A stretch of 64,000 bases of DNA, taken from Microbacterium oxydans (GTDB taxonomy: Bacteria; Actinomycetota; Actinomycetes; Actinomycetales; Microbacteriaceae). The DNA lies in NCBI RefSeq assembly GCF_000956525.1, contig NZ_JYIW01000022.1:153696-217695 (forward strand). Direction: 5' to 3'. Position numbers and translations under genes: made by a program. How positions within the stretch are numbered: position 1 is the first letter of the stretch; each line of letters opens with the position of its first letter. A model generated the notes under the pieces. It was not told the origin of the DNA, ran no database searches, and was given only the letters and a program-made list of their open reading frames with translations. Below, piece after piece: positions 34,256 to 43,609 of this stretch.

Positions 34256-35548
34256 ATGCCAGTCACCCCGGTCGCCCTCGCCCACGCAGAGAACCTCGCC
34301 GACTTCGTCGCCGCCTCACCATCGAGTTACCACGCCGCAGCCGAGGTCGCCCGCCGTCTCGAAGCGGCCGGCTTCACCCGACTGCAGGAGGAGGAGGCCT
34401 GGCCCGCGCAGGCCGGTGGACGATTCGTCGTCGTCCGCGACGGAGCGACGATCGCCTGGGTCGTGCCGACGGATGCCGCGGCCACCACGCCGTCGCACAT
34501 CTTCGGCGCGCACACGGACTCCCCCGGCTTCAAGCTCAAGCCGCAGCCGACGACCGGTTCGCGAGGCTGGCTGCAGGCAGCCGTCGAGGTCTACGGCGGT
34601 CCGCTGTTGAACTCCTGGCTCGACCGTGAATTGCGGCTGTCCGGCCGCCTCGCTCTCGCCGACGGCCGCGTCGTGCTCGCCGACACCGGCCCCCTGCTCC
34701 GCCTGCCGCAGCTCGCGATCCACCTCGACCGCGGGGTCAACAACGGCCTCTCCCTCGACAAGCAGAACGAGACGCAGCCCGTCTGGGGCCTCGGCGACCC
34801 GACGCAGGCCGACATCCTCGCCGAGCTCGCGTCCTCGGCAGACGTCTCGGCATCCGATATCCGCGGCTACGACGTCGTGATCGCCGACTCCGCCAGGGGC
34901 GCCGTGTTCGGCAAGGACGACGCCTTCTTCGCGTCCGGCCGCCTCGACGATCTCGCGTCGGTGCATGCCGGCGTGGTCGCGATGGTCGAGATCGCCGATC
35001 GGACGCCCCGCACGAAGGCTCCGATCGCGGTGCTCGCCGCCTTCGACCACGAGGAACTCGGGTCGGGGTCGCGCTCGGGCGCGGCCGGCCCGTTCCTCGA
35101 AGACGTGCTCGAGCGGATGTACGCCGGGCTGGGCGCCGACGCATCGGCACGCCGGCAGGCCTACGCCTCGTCGTGGTGCCTGTCGAGCGACGTCGGACAC
35201 TCGGTGCACCCGAACTACGCTGCGAAGCACGACCCGGTCGTGCAGCCGGTGCTCGGGTCGGGGCCGATCCTCAAGATCAACGCCAACCAGCGCTATGCGA
35301 CGGATGCCGTCGGCACCGCAGCCTGGCGCACCTGGTGCGACCGCGTCGGCGTGAACGCGCAGGAGTTCGTGTCGAACAACGCGGTGCCCTGCGGCTCGAC
35401 GATCGGCCCGATCACCGCGACGCGCCTCGGCATCCGCACGGTCGATGTCGGCATCCCGATCCTGTCGATGCACTCCGCCCGCGAGCTCGCCGGCGTCTCA
35501 GACCTGTACGACCTCGCCAGGACAGCGGAGTCGTTCTTCACCGCCTGA
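34256..35548 (+). CDS. M18 family aspartyl aminopeptidase
   Basis: A 430-residue zinc aminopeptidase. Metal and catalytic residues are in FGAHTDSPGFKLK (His/Asp), ASGRLDDLAS (bridging Asp), AAFDHEELGSGSRSGA (catalytic Glu pair), SSDVGHSVHPNY and SMHSARELAG (His). The DNAP/ApeB type removes N-terminal Asp or Glu from peptides. Length is normal. AGGAAGG lies upstream of the ATG at 34256. Divergent from the riboswitch-controlled transporter. Confidence 0.93.
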   Translation: MPVTPVALAHAENLADFVAASPSSYHAAAEVARRLEAAGFTRLQEEEAWPAQAGGRFVVVRDGATIAWVVPTDAAATTPSHIFGAHTDSPGFKLKPQPTTGSRGWLQAAVEVYGGPLLNSWLDRELRLSGRLALADGRVVLADTGPLLRLPQLAIHLDRGVNNGLSLDKQNETQPVWGLGDPTQADILAELASSADVSASDIRGYDVVIADSARGAVFGKDDAFFASGRLDDLASVHAGVVAMVEIADRTPRTKAPIAVLAAFDHEELGSGSRSGAAGPFLEDVLERMYAGLGADASARRQAYASSWCLSSDVGHSVHPNYAAKHDPVVQPVLGSGPILKINANQRYATDAVGTAAWRTWCDRVGVNAQEFVSNNAVPCGSTIGPITATRLGIRTVDVGIPILSMHSARELAGVSDLYDLARTAESFFTA

Positions 35549-35555
35549 CGCCGGC

Positions 35556-35611
35556 GAGAGGTCAGAACACGCCGCCGCCCGGCCGGGATCAGCGGCGTGT
35601 TCTGACCTCTC
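35556..35611. repeat. 20-bp perfect inverted repeat downstream of the aminopeptidase
   Basis: GAGAGGTCAGAACACGCCGC (35556-35575) is exactly complementary to 35592-35611, with a 16-nt loop. There is no T-tract, so it is not a textbook terminator but could stall transcription between the M18 gene and the permease gene. Its length and perfect arms suggest a mobile or dispersed palindromic element. Confidence 0.75.
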
Positions 35612-35651
35612 ACGCGCTCCGGCCACCCCGCGCAGTGCCAAGATATTGCTC

Positions 35652-37094
35652 ATGACGGACATCAAGCCGGCTCTCATCGAGCGTGCGGGCATCGAGATCA
35701 TCCCCGAATCCGAGCGCACCGCGAAGCCGCGCGACCTCTTCTGGCCGTGGTTCGCCGCGAACGTCTCGGTGTTCGGCATGTCGTACGGGTCGTTCGTGCT
35801 CGGCTTCGGCATCTCGTTCTGGCAGGCGACGGTGGTGTCGATCATCGGCATCGTGGTGTCGTTCCTGCTCTGCGGGCTCATCGCGATCGCCGGCAAGCGC
35901 GGCTCGGCACCCACCATGGTGCTGTCGCGTGCGGCGTTCGGCGTGCAGGGGCAGAAGGTGCCCGGCATCGTCTCGTGGCTGACGTCGATCGGCTGGGAGA
36001 CCTTCCTCGCGATCCTCGCCGTGCTCGCGACCGCGACCGTGATCACGCAGCTCGGCGGCGACGGCGACAGCGTCGTGGTGAAGATCATCGCCACCATGAT
36101 CGTCGCGGCGCTGATCGTCGCAGCATCCGTGCTCGGGTATCACACGATCATGCGGATGCAGTCGGTGCTGACCTGGATCACCGGCGCCGTGACCGTGCTC
36201 TACATCATCCTCGCGGCACCGCAGATCGACCTCGCAGCAGTCCTGGCGCGCCCCGACGGCGGCATCGGCCAGGTGATCGGCGCCCTCGTCATGGTGATGA
36301 CCGGCTTCGGGCTCGGCTGGATCAACATCGCAGCCGACTGGTCGCGGTACCAGAAGCGCACCGCATCCGACGGAGCGATCGTCGCCTGGAACACCATCGG
36401 CGGCTCGGTCGCCCCCGTGATCCTCGTGGTGTTCGGCCTGCTGCTCGGTGGCTCGAACGACGACCTCATGAACGCGATCGCCGCCGATCCGATCGGTGCA
36501 CTCGCCTCGATCCTGCCGGTCTGGGTGCTCGTGCCGTTCCTGCTGACTGCCGTGCTCGCGCTCGTCTCGGGCGCCGTGCTGGGCATCTACTCCTCGGGGC
36601 TCACCCTGCTGAGCCTCGGCATCCGCATCCCCCGCCCGTCGGCGGCCGCGATCGACGGCGTCATCCTCACGATCGGCACGATCTTCGTCGTGTTCTTCGC
36701 GACCGACTTCCTCGGACCCTTCCAGAGCTTCCTGATCACCCTCGGCGTGCCGCTCGCCTCGTGGGCAGGGATCCTGATCGCCGACATCCTGCGCCGGAAG
36801 AAGGACTACGACGAGGAAGCCCTCTTCGACAGTCGGGGCCGATACGGCGCCTGGGACTGGACCTCGATCGGCACCATGGTCGTCACCAGCGTGATCGGGT
36901 GGGGTCTCGTCGTCAACAACTTCGCCGCGGACGCCCCGTGGAACAACTGGCAGGGCTACCTGCTGTTCCTGATCGGCGGCAAGGACGGCGAGTGGGCGTA
37001 TGCGAACCTCGGCGTCTTCTTCGCACTCGTGCTGTCGTTCATCGTGACGTACGTCGCGCGGGCCGGGAAGATCCGGCGGCAGGAGCAGGTGTGA
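35652..37094 (+). CDS. NCS1-family purine/cytosine permease
   Basis: A 480-residue permease with about twelve transmembrane helices. Family marks are RDLFWPWFAANVSVFGMSYGSFVLGFGISFW (first helix with substrate residues), KRGSAPTMVLSRAAFGVQGQKVP, LGWINIAADWSRYQKR and the last helices. NCS1 proteins import cytosine, allantoin, hydantoins, uracil or thiamine precursors. It overlaps by GTGA with the isochorismatase-fold hydrolase, so both probably act on one imported heterocycle or amide. The ATG at 35652 has only a weak ribosome site. Confidence 0.9.
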   Translation: MTDIKPALIERAGIEIIPESERTAKPRDLFWPWFAANVSVFGMSYGSFVLGFGISFWQATVVSIIGIVVSFLLCGLIAIAGKRGSAPTMVLSRAAFGVQGQKVPGIVSWLTSIGWETFLAILAVLATATVITQLGGDGDSVVVKIIATMIVAALIVAASVLGYHTIMRMQSVLTWITGAVTVLYIILAAPQIDLAAVLARPDGGIGQVIGALVMVMTGFGLGWINIAADWSRYQKRTASDGAIVAWNTIGGSVAPVILVVFGLLLGGSNDDLMNAIAADPIGALASILPVWVLVPFLLTAVLALVSGAVLGIYSSGLTLLSLGIRIPRPSAAAIDGVILTIGTIFVVFFATDFLGPFQSFLITLGVPLASWAGILIADILRRKKDYDEEALFDSRGRYGAWDWTSIGTMVVTSVIGWGLVVNNFAADAPWNNWQGYLLFLIGGKDGEWAYANLGVFFALVLSFIVTYVARAGKIRRQEQV

Positions 37095-37783
37095 CCGGCC
37101 CTTCGACAGGCTCAGGGACCCAAGGGTCGGACCCTTCGACGGGCTCAGGGACCCAAGGGTCGGGCCCTTCGACCCAAGGGGCCGGGGCGGGCCCTTCGAC
37201 AAGCTCAGGGACCCAAGAGGCGGGCCCTTCGACCCAGGGGGCGGGGTGGCTCGTGGTGATCGACCCGCAGGCGATCTTCGCCTCGCCCGACTCCGCGTGG
37301 GGATCACCGTTCTTCGCGGAAGCCATGCCGCGCATCACCGCACTCGCCGAGAGCTTCGGCGAGCGCGTGCTCGTGACCAGGTGGATGCCGACGGCCGACC
37401 GCTCCACCTCGTGGGGCGAGTACTTCGCCGCATGGCCGTTCGCGGACCAGCCTCCCACTGATGCGCTGTTCGACCTGGTTCCCGATGCGGTCGCGCTGTC
37501 GCAGCATCCGACCCTCGATCTGCCGACCTTCGGCAAGTGGGGCTCCGAGATCGAGGCGATCGTCGGGCATGGCGCGCACGTCGTGCTGGCCGGTGTCTCG
37601 ACCGACTGCTGCGTGATCTCCACGGCGCTGGCCGCAGCAGACGCCGGCGCACACGTCACCATCGCCGCCGATGCCTGCGCGGGGTCGAGCGCCGAGAACC
37701 ACGCAGCCGCCCTGCACGTGATGGGGCTGTACCCGCCGCAGATCACGGTCACCGACACGGCTGCGGTACTCGCCGGGCGTTGA
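37091..37783 (+). CDS. Isochorismatase-like cysteine hydrolase
   Basis: A 230-residue cysteine hydrolase. The catalytic triad is recognisable as Asp in WLVVIDPQ, Lys in FGKWGSE and the nucleophile Cys in VLAGVSTDCCVISTA. Residues 3-52 are translated TTCGAC repeats, placed between the GTG (overlapping the permease stop) and the first domain strand. A second GTG at 37251, immediately before the domain, with G-rich sequence before it, is an alternative start that would make the array intergenic. Family members hydrolyse isochorismate, nicotinamide, ureidoacrylate or biuret; coupling to an NCS1 permease points to a nitrogen heterocycle or ureido compound. Confidence 0.85.
   Translation: MTGPSTGSGTQGSDPSTGSGTQGSGPSTQGAGAGPSTSSGTQEAGPSTQGAGWLVVIDPQAIFASPDSAWGSPFFAEAMPRITALAESFGERVLVTRWMPTADRSTSWGEYFAAWPFADQPPTDALFDLVPDAVALSQHPTLDLPTFGKWGSEIEAIVGHGAHVVLAGVSTDCCVISTALAAADAGAHVTIAADACAGSSAENHAAALHVMGLYPPQITVTDTAAVLAGR
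37097..37246 (+). repeat. TTCGAC-type repeat array at the start of the isochorismatase-like gene
   Basis: The frame reads GPSTGSGTQGS, DPSTGSGTQGS, GPSTQGAGA, GPSTSSGTQEA, GPSTQGA: 11, 11, 9, 11 and 7 codons, all in frame and without a stop. The array starts directly after the overlapped GTG. Confidence 0.88.
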
Positions 37784-37800
37784 GCCATCCCCCGCGTTCG

Positions 37801-38511
37801 TCAGCCCGCTGCGCGCACCGCGGCCGCGATATCGGCTGGCGTTCCGTGCCACGGCGCCCCATGCCCCGGCAGCACCCATGACGCGGAGACCTCGGCCAGC
37901 CGATCGAGGGATGCCAGGGCGTCGGCAGGCTCGTCGGTGAACGGTGCGGGCTGAGCGCCTGTCCGCCCGGTGAGCACGTGACGAGTCGTGAGCGCATCAC
38001 CGACGAACACGGCATCCGCGGCCGGCACGTGCACCGCGATGCTCCCCGGCGAGTGTCCGGGCATCCCGATCACGACGGGTGCGCCCGGCAGATCCAGCAC
38101 GTCCCCGTCGGCGACCTCGGTCACCTCGGACACGTGCGGCGTACGCAGTGCGTTCTTGCGGATGCTGTAGGCGAAGAACCCGAGCGTCGGCCCGAGCCGC
38201 GCGGGCCCCATCGGCGTCTTCGGCTTCTCTCCGGTGCGGACCCGGTGGGCATCGGCGGCGTGGATGAACACCGGCACCCCCGCCTCTCGGCGCAGGCGTT
38301 CGGCGAACCCGATGTGGTCGCCGTCGCCGTGCGTCAGCACCACCCCGCGGATGTCGGACATCGGGCGCCCGAGCTCGGCGAGCTCGCGGGTGAGGTCGTT
38401 CCAGTGGCCGGGCAACCCGGCGTCGATCAGGGTGACGCCCTCGGGGAGATCGATGAGGTACGAGGCGACGATGTCGTTGCCGAGACGGTGCAGGTGCGGT
38501 GCGAGCTTCAT
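37801..38511 (-). CDS. MBL-fold metallo-hydrolase
   Basis: A 236-residue metallo-beta-lactamase fold protein. The metal motif is VVLTHGDGDHIG (HxHxDH variant with Gly in the second position), with further ligands in GMPGHSPGSI and the Asp of VFVGDALTT, and a final His in VLPGHGAPWH. Such proteins are lactonases, glyoxalases or similar. Divergent from a TetR regulator across an 80-bp gap with two palindromes, so it is the likely target of that regulator. Confidence 0.88.
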   Translation of the reverse strand: MKLAPHLHRLGNDIVASYLIDLPEGVTLIDAGLPGHWNDLTRELAELGRPMSDIRGVVLTHGDGDHIGFAERLRREAGVPVFIHAADAHRVRTGEKPKTPMGPARLGPTLGFFAYSIRKNALRTPHVSEVTEVADGDVLDLPGAPVVIGMPGHSPGSIAVHVPAADAVFVGDALTTRHVLTGRTGAQPAPFTDEPADALASLDRLAEVSASWVLPGHGAPWHGTPADIAAAVRAAG

Positions 38512-38539
38512 GACGGATCCTCTCAGGATGATTGCGATG

Positions 38540-38576
38540 GCTACGTTACGTAGCTATCATGGCTATTGTCAATAGC
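38540..38576. promoter_or_regulatory. Two palindromes between the MBL and TetR genes
   Basis: GCTACG-TTA-CGTAGC (38540-38554) and GCTATT-GTC-AATAGC (38562-38576) are both perfect 6+3+6 inverted repeats, 22 bp apart centre to centre (two helix turns). They lie between divergent starts at 38511 and 38592, where a TetR dimer pair could repress both. Confidence 0.65.
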
Positions 38577-38591
38577 TATCAAGGAGACGTC

Positions 38592-39116
38592 ATGCCGACA
38601 CCCGACCGCACCTCGCTCGATGCGATCATCGCCGCCGGCCGCGAGATCCTCGACGCCAACGGACCAGCGAGCGTCACGATGCAGGCCGTCGCCACGAAGG
38701 TGGGCGTGCGTGCGCCCTCGCTCTACAAGCGCGTTCGCGACCGCGATGCCCTGCTCACCGCGATCGCCGAGTCCGCGATCGACGAACTGACCGCTCGCCT
38801 CGATGCCACGGATGCCGACATCACCGAGATCGCCCGGGCGTACCGCGGCTTCGCGCAGCAGCATCCGGAGGCGTTCCGCCTCATGTTCAGCGCTGCCGCT
38901 CCGCACGACGCACTGCAGCGCTCAGCCGCACCGCTCATCCGCGCGGCCACCGCCGTCGTCGGCGAGGACGACGCCCTCGACGCCGCCCGTCTCTTCACCG
39001 CGTGGGCGACGGGGTTCCTGCAGATGGAGCTGTCCGGCGCCTTCCGGCTCGGCGGCGACGTCGACCGCGCATTCGACTACGGCCTGCGGCGGCTCATCGC
39101 AGGGCTCGCAGGCTGA
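38592..39116 (+). CDS. TetR/AcrR-family regulator
   Basis: A 174-residue TetR protein with the N-terminal helix-turn-helix LDAIIAAGREILDANGPASVTMQAVATKVGVRAPSLYKRVRDRDALLTAIAE and a short C-terminal ligand domain containing LFTAWATGFLQMELSGAFRLGG. AAGGAGA precedes the ATG at 38592. It probably controls itself and the divergent MBL hydrolase through the two palindromes between them. Confidence 0.88.
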   Translation: MPTPDRTSLDAIIAAGREILDANGPASVTMQAVATKVGVRAPSLYKRVRDRDALLTAIAESAIDELTARLDATDADITEIARAYRGFAQQHPEAFRLMFSAAAPHDALQRSAAPLIRAATAVVGEDDALDAARLFTAWATGFLQMELSGAFRLGGDVDRAFDYGLRRLIAGLAG

Positions 39117-39179
39117 GACGGCTTCGGCCCCGCCCACCGGAGTGAGCGGAGCCGAAGGCGTCAGCGGAGACGGATGCCG

Positions 39180-40871
<1,692 letters not shown>

Positions 40872-41543
40872 TCAGTCTTCTTTCGGGGCGGAGGTCGGCG
40901 CGGAGCGCTGAGGGGATCTCGGTGCGGATGCTGGAACGGATGAGGCGGCGGATGCTGCCGCGAAGGCTGCTCGCGCGACGTCGAGGCGCCGCACGATGAG
41001 GTCTTCGATGGACTCGGTGGAGTGGTGGTGGAGGAGCTGGTCGACGCACATGCGCACCAGGGCGCCTGTCACGTGCACGACGACCTCGGCGCGCAGCGCT
41101 TCGTCCTCCCCCTCGCGACGGACGATGAGCGCGACGTCTCGCCGCTCGGTCTCGGCCAGGCGATCGAAGGCGCCTCGGAGCAGCCGCGGTTCGTTCTCGA
41201 TCACCGACATCAGCGCCGGAGCATCCGACAGCGGATCGATCAGGGCCCACCGGCGGAGCATGAGCGCGACGAAGTCGTCGAGCAGATCGCCCTCCATCGC
41301 CACGAACTCCTCATCGAGTTCGAGCAGGCGCGGATCGATCTCGGTGAAGCCGAAGACCGCGTTCTCCTTGCTCTCGAAATAGTTGAAGAAGGTGCGGCGC
41401 GAGATCCCGGCCTCGGCGCAGAGGTCTTCGACGGTGAAGCCCGAGAAGCCGTGCTCGATCGTCAGCCGTCGCGCGATATCGGTGAGTGAGCGGATCGTCT
41501 CGCGCTTGCGGATGTCCCGCAGTGAACCTGCACTGTCGTTCAT
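40872..41543 (-). CDS. TetR-family regulator of the DHA2 exporter
   Basis: A 223-residue TetR regulator: KRETIRSLTDIARRLTIEHGFSGFTVEDLCAEAGISRRTFFNYFESKENAVFGF is the helix-turn-helix; the C-terminal half is helical with a charged segment LAETERRDVALIVRREGEDE and an Ala/Ser/Pro tail. The ATG at 41543 is preferred over one at 41552 because the latter would place the start inside the palindromic operator's first arm. It is transcribed as one unit with the exporter. Confidence 0.88.
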   Translation of the reverse strand: MNDSAGSLRDIRKRETIRSLTDIARRLTIEHGFSGFTVEDLCAEAGISRRTFFNYFESKENAVFGFTEIDPRLLELDEEFVAMEGDLLDDFVALMLRRWALIDPLSDAPALMSVIENEPRLLRGAFDRLAETERRDVALIVRREGEDEALRAEVVVHVTGALVRMCVDQLLHHHSTESIEDLIVRRLDVARAAFAAASAASSVPASAPRSPQRSAPTSAPKED

Positions 41544-41564
41544 AGAGTGCATTCTTGCACTCTA
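41543..41564. promoter_or_regulatory. TetR operator candidate (9+4+9 palindrome)
   Basis: TAGAGTGCA (41543-41551) and TGCACTCTA (41556-41564) form perfect 9-bp arms with a 4-bp spacer, touching the TetR ATG. A second similar block (TGCACT, about 41556-41580) lies further upstream. Binding would block transcription or initiation of the regulator-exporter unit. Confidence 0.7.
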
Positions 41565-41652
41565 TCGCCTGAAGTGCAATATATGCCCCTTCGTCCTCTG
41601 CTCGTGCGCGCGGCCGGAATACTGGCACACTGATGCGCAGGGAGGGGTTCCA

Positions 41653-42708
41653 TTGAGCAGCAGCGCGCACGCCGAAGGGTCCGAGCACCCGAAGAAGGCC
41701 CGTCGACCGTGGCGACGCACGAAGATCGCCGTCGGAATCGTGGTCGCCATCGCGGCCGTGGTCGCGATCATCGGGTCGCTCACCCCATGGCCGTCGGCGA
41801 TGCTGATCCGCGCCGTGTTCACGAAGGGCGGCGATGAGACCGCCGCCGAGATGGAGAAACACGTCCCCGACACCGAGCTCACCGAGCAGCTCGACGTCGC
41901 ATACGGCGATGCGGGCGCCGACACCACGATGGACGTCTTCGCTCCGGCATCCGCCACCGGCCCGCTGCCGACCGTCGTCTGGATCCACGGCGGCGCCTGG
42001 ATCTCGGGAGCGAAGGAGAACGTCGACCCGTACCTGCGCATCCTCGCCGCCGAGGGGTACACGACCATTGCCGTGAACTACACGATCGGACCGGAGGGCG
42101 TGTATCCGCTCGCCGTGCATCAGCTCAATGACGCACTCGCGTACATCGACGCGCACGCCGAGGAGCTGGGCGTCGACCCGAACCAGATCGTGCTCGCGGG
42201 AGACTCGGCCGGCGCGCAGTTGGCCAGCCAGATGGCGACGCTCATCACGAGCACCGACTACGCCGAGATCATGGACATCGCGCCCGCGATCACCGCCGAT
42301 CAGCTCGTCGCCACCGTGCTGAATTGCGGCGTGTACGACCTCGCCGCCCTCGCCAGGCTCGACGGCATCGCCGGCTGGGGCTTCAAGTCGGCGATGTGGG
42401 CGTACTCGGGCACCAAGACCTGGGCCGAGGACTCGACCGGCGCCACGATGTCGACGGTCGACTGGATCACGAAGGACTTCCCGACGACGTACATCTCGGG
42501 TGGCAACGGCGACGGCCTCACCTGGTTGCAGTCGATCCCGATGGCGCAGCGCCTCGATGAACTCGGCGTCGACGTGACCACCCAGTTCTGGCCGGCGCCG
42601 CACGAGCCGCAGCTGCCGCACGAATACCAGTTCCACCTCGACCTGCCGGATGCGCAGACCGCGCTGCAGCAGACGATCGAGTTCCTGAACGCGCACACCA
42701 CGCGCTGA
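41653..42708 (+). CDS. HSL-like alpha/beta hydrolase, membrane anchored
   Basis: A 351-residue esterase. One N-terminal transmembrane helix (residues about 27-45, AVGIVVAIAAVVAIIG) after a basic stretch, then the hormone-sensitive-lipase fold: oxyanion motif WIHGGAWISG, nucleophile GDSAGAQ, and a C-terminal His in PAPHEPQ. TTG at 41653 is chosen because GGGAGGGG lies 7 nt before it; the next methionine is far inside the fold. The catalytic domain should lie outside the membrane. Divergent from the TetR-exporter pair. Confidence 0.88.
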   Translation: MSSSAHAEGSEHPKKARRPWRRTKIAVGIVVAIAAVVAIIGSLTPWPSAMLIRAVFTKGGDETAAEMEKHVPDTELTEQLDVAYGDAGADTTMDVFAPASATGPLPTVVWIHGGAWISGAKENVDPYLRILAAEGYTTIAVNYTIGPEGVYPLAVHQLNDALAYIDAHAEELGVDPNQIVLAGDSAGAQLASQMATLITSTDYAEIMDIAPAITADQLVATVLNCGVYDLAALARLDGIAGWGFKSAMWAYSGTKTWAEDSTGATMSTVDWITKDFPTTYISGGNGDGLTWLQSIPMAQRLDELGVDVTTQFWPAPHEPQLPHEYQFHLDLPDAQTALQQTIEFLNAHTTR

Positions 42709-42745
42709 CGGCACCCGTTCAGTCGGTCTGCCTGGCGTACTCTGT

Positions 42746-42838
42746 GCTCGCGCGACGTGCAGGAAGATGTGCGACCTGCAGGGAGAATCGGGGCGGATAC
42801 TCCTGCAACCCGCACTTCTCCCTGCACGTCGCGCGAGC
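42746..42838. repeat. Inverted repeat with 28-bp arms between esterase and kinase genes
   Basis: Arm GCTCGCGCGACGTGCAGG... (42746-42773) pairs with 42811-42838 at 26 of 28 positions, around a 37-nt loop that carries a further copy of the TGCAGGGAGAA motif. It lies between the esterase stop and the kinase start. No T-tract; a palindromic element or transcription stop is possible. Confidence 0.75.
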
Positions 42839-42890
42839 CTGCAGAACCGTCGCACCCGCGCCTGGCAGGCTCGCTGCCGAGAGGGAGACG

Positions 42891-43595
42891 ATGATGACGC
42901 AGCCACTGACGAATTCGAGCCTGGTCGAGCGACTCGCCGGGTTCCTGCCGCCCGACGGTCCAGGCGCCGCGAACGTGATCGTCGGCATCGACGGCGTGGA
43001 TGGCGCAGGCAAGACGATTCTGGCTGAGCGACTCGTCGAGCAACTTCGCAAGACGCGGGCCGCCGTGCGGGTCTCCATTGACGGGTTTCACCACACTCGG
43101 GACCGGCGATATCAGCGAGGCCGTTCATCACCCGAGGGATTCTGGCTCGACTCGTACGACTACGTCGCCTTCCACCGAGAGTTGACTGAGCCGTTCCGCG
43201 CCGGATCAGGCACCTACCTCGCAGCAACCCATGATGTCGACACGGATGCCGTTCTGCGGGCACCTCGCCACGACGTTCCTCGTCAGGCCGTGCTCGTCGT
43301 CGACGGAATCTTCCTGCACCGACCCGAGCTTCGAGACATCTGGGATCTCACGGTGTACCTCGATGTGCCATTCCACGAGTCAGCGCGCCGGATGAGTCGA
43401 CGCGACGGGTCGCCGCCGGACCCAGACTCCCCTGAGAATGCGCGGTATGTCGGCGGCCAGCGCATCTACCTCGACGAATGCCGCCCGCGCGACTCGGCAA
43501 CCATCCTGGTGGACTACGCGGACGTCACCAGCCCCGTGATCATGCGCTGGGGGCATGCTGATCCCCGACCCGCCGAGACTGTCAGATCGCCCTGA
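42891..43595 (+). CDS. P-loop kinase, uridine/nucleoside kinase family
   Basis: A 234-residue P-loop NTPase. Walker A is GIDGVDGAGKT (residues 34-44), then VSIDGFHHTRDRRYQRGRSSPEGFWLDSYDYVAF, and the Walker B-like VLVVDGIFLHRPELRDIWDLTVYLDV. This arrangement is that of uridine kinase-like proteins. The ribosome site GAGGGAGA precedes the ATG pair at 42891. Substrate not established. Confidence 0.85.
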   Translation: MMTQPLTNSSLVERLAGFLPPDGPGAANVIVGIDGVDGAGKTILAERLVEQLRKTRAAVRVSIDGFHHTRDRRYQRGRSSPEGFWLDSYDYVAFHRELTEPFRAGSGTYLAATHDVDTDAVLRAPRHDVPRQAVLVVDGIFLHRPELRDIWDLTVYLDVPFHESARRMSRRDGSPPDPDSPENARYVGGQRIYLDECRPRDSATILVDYADVTSPVIMRWGHADPRPAETVRSP

Positions 43596-43609
43596 GCCGG
43601 ACGCCCCGC

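Noticed and set aside
35556..35611. Intrinsic terminator after the aminopeptidase gene
   Set aside because: The hairpin is perfect but not followed by a T-run. It is listed as an inverted repeat and not as a terminator.
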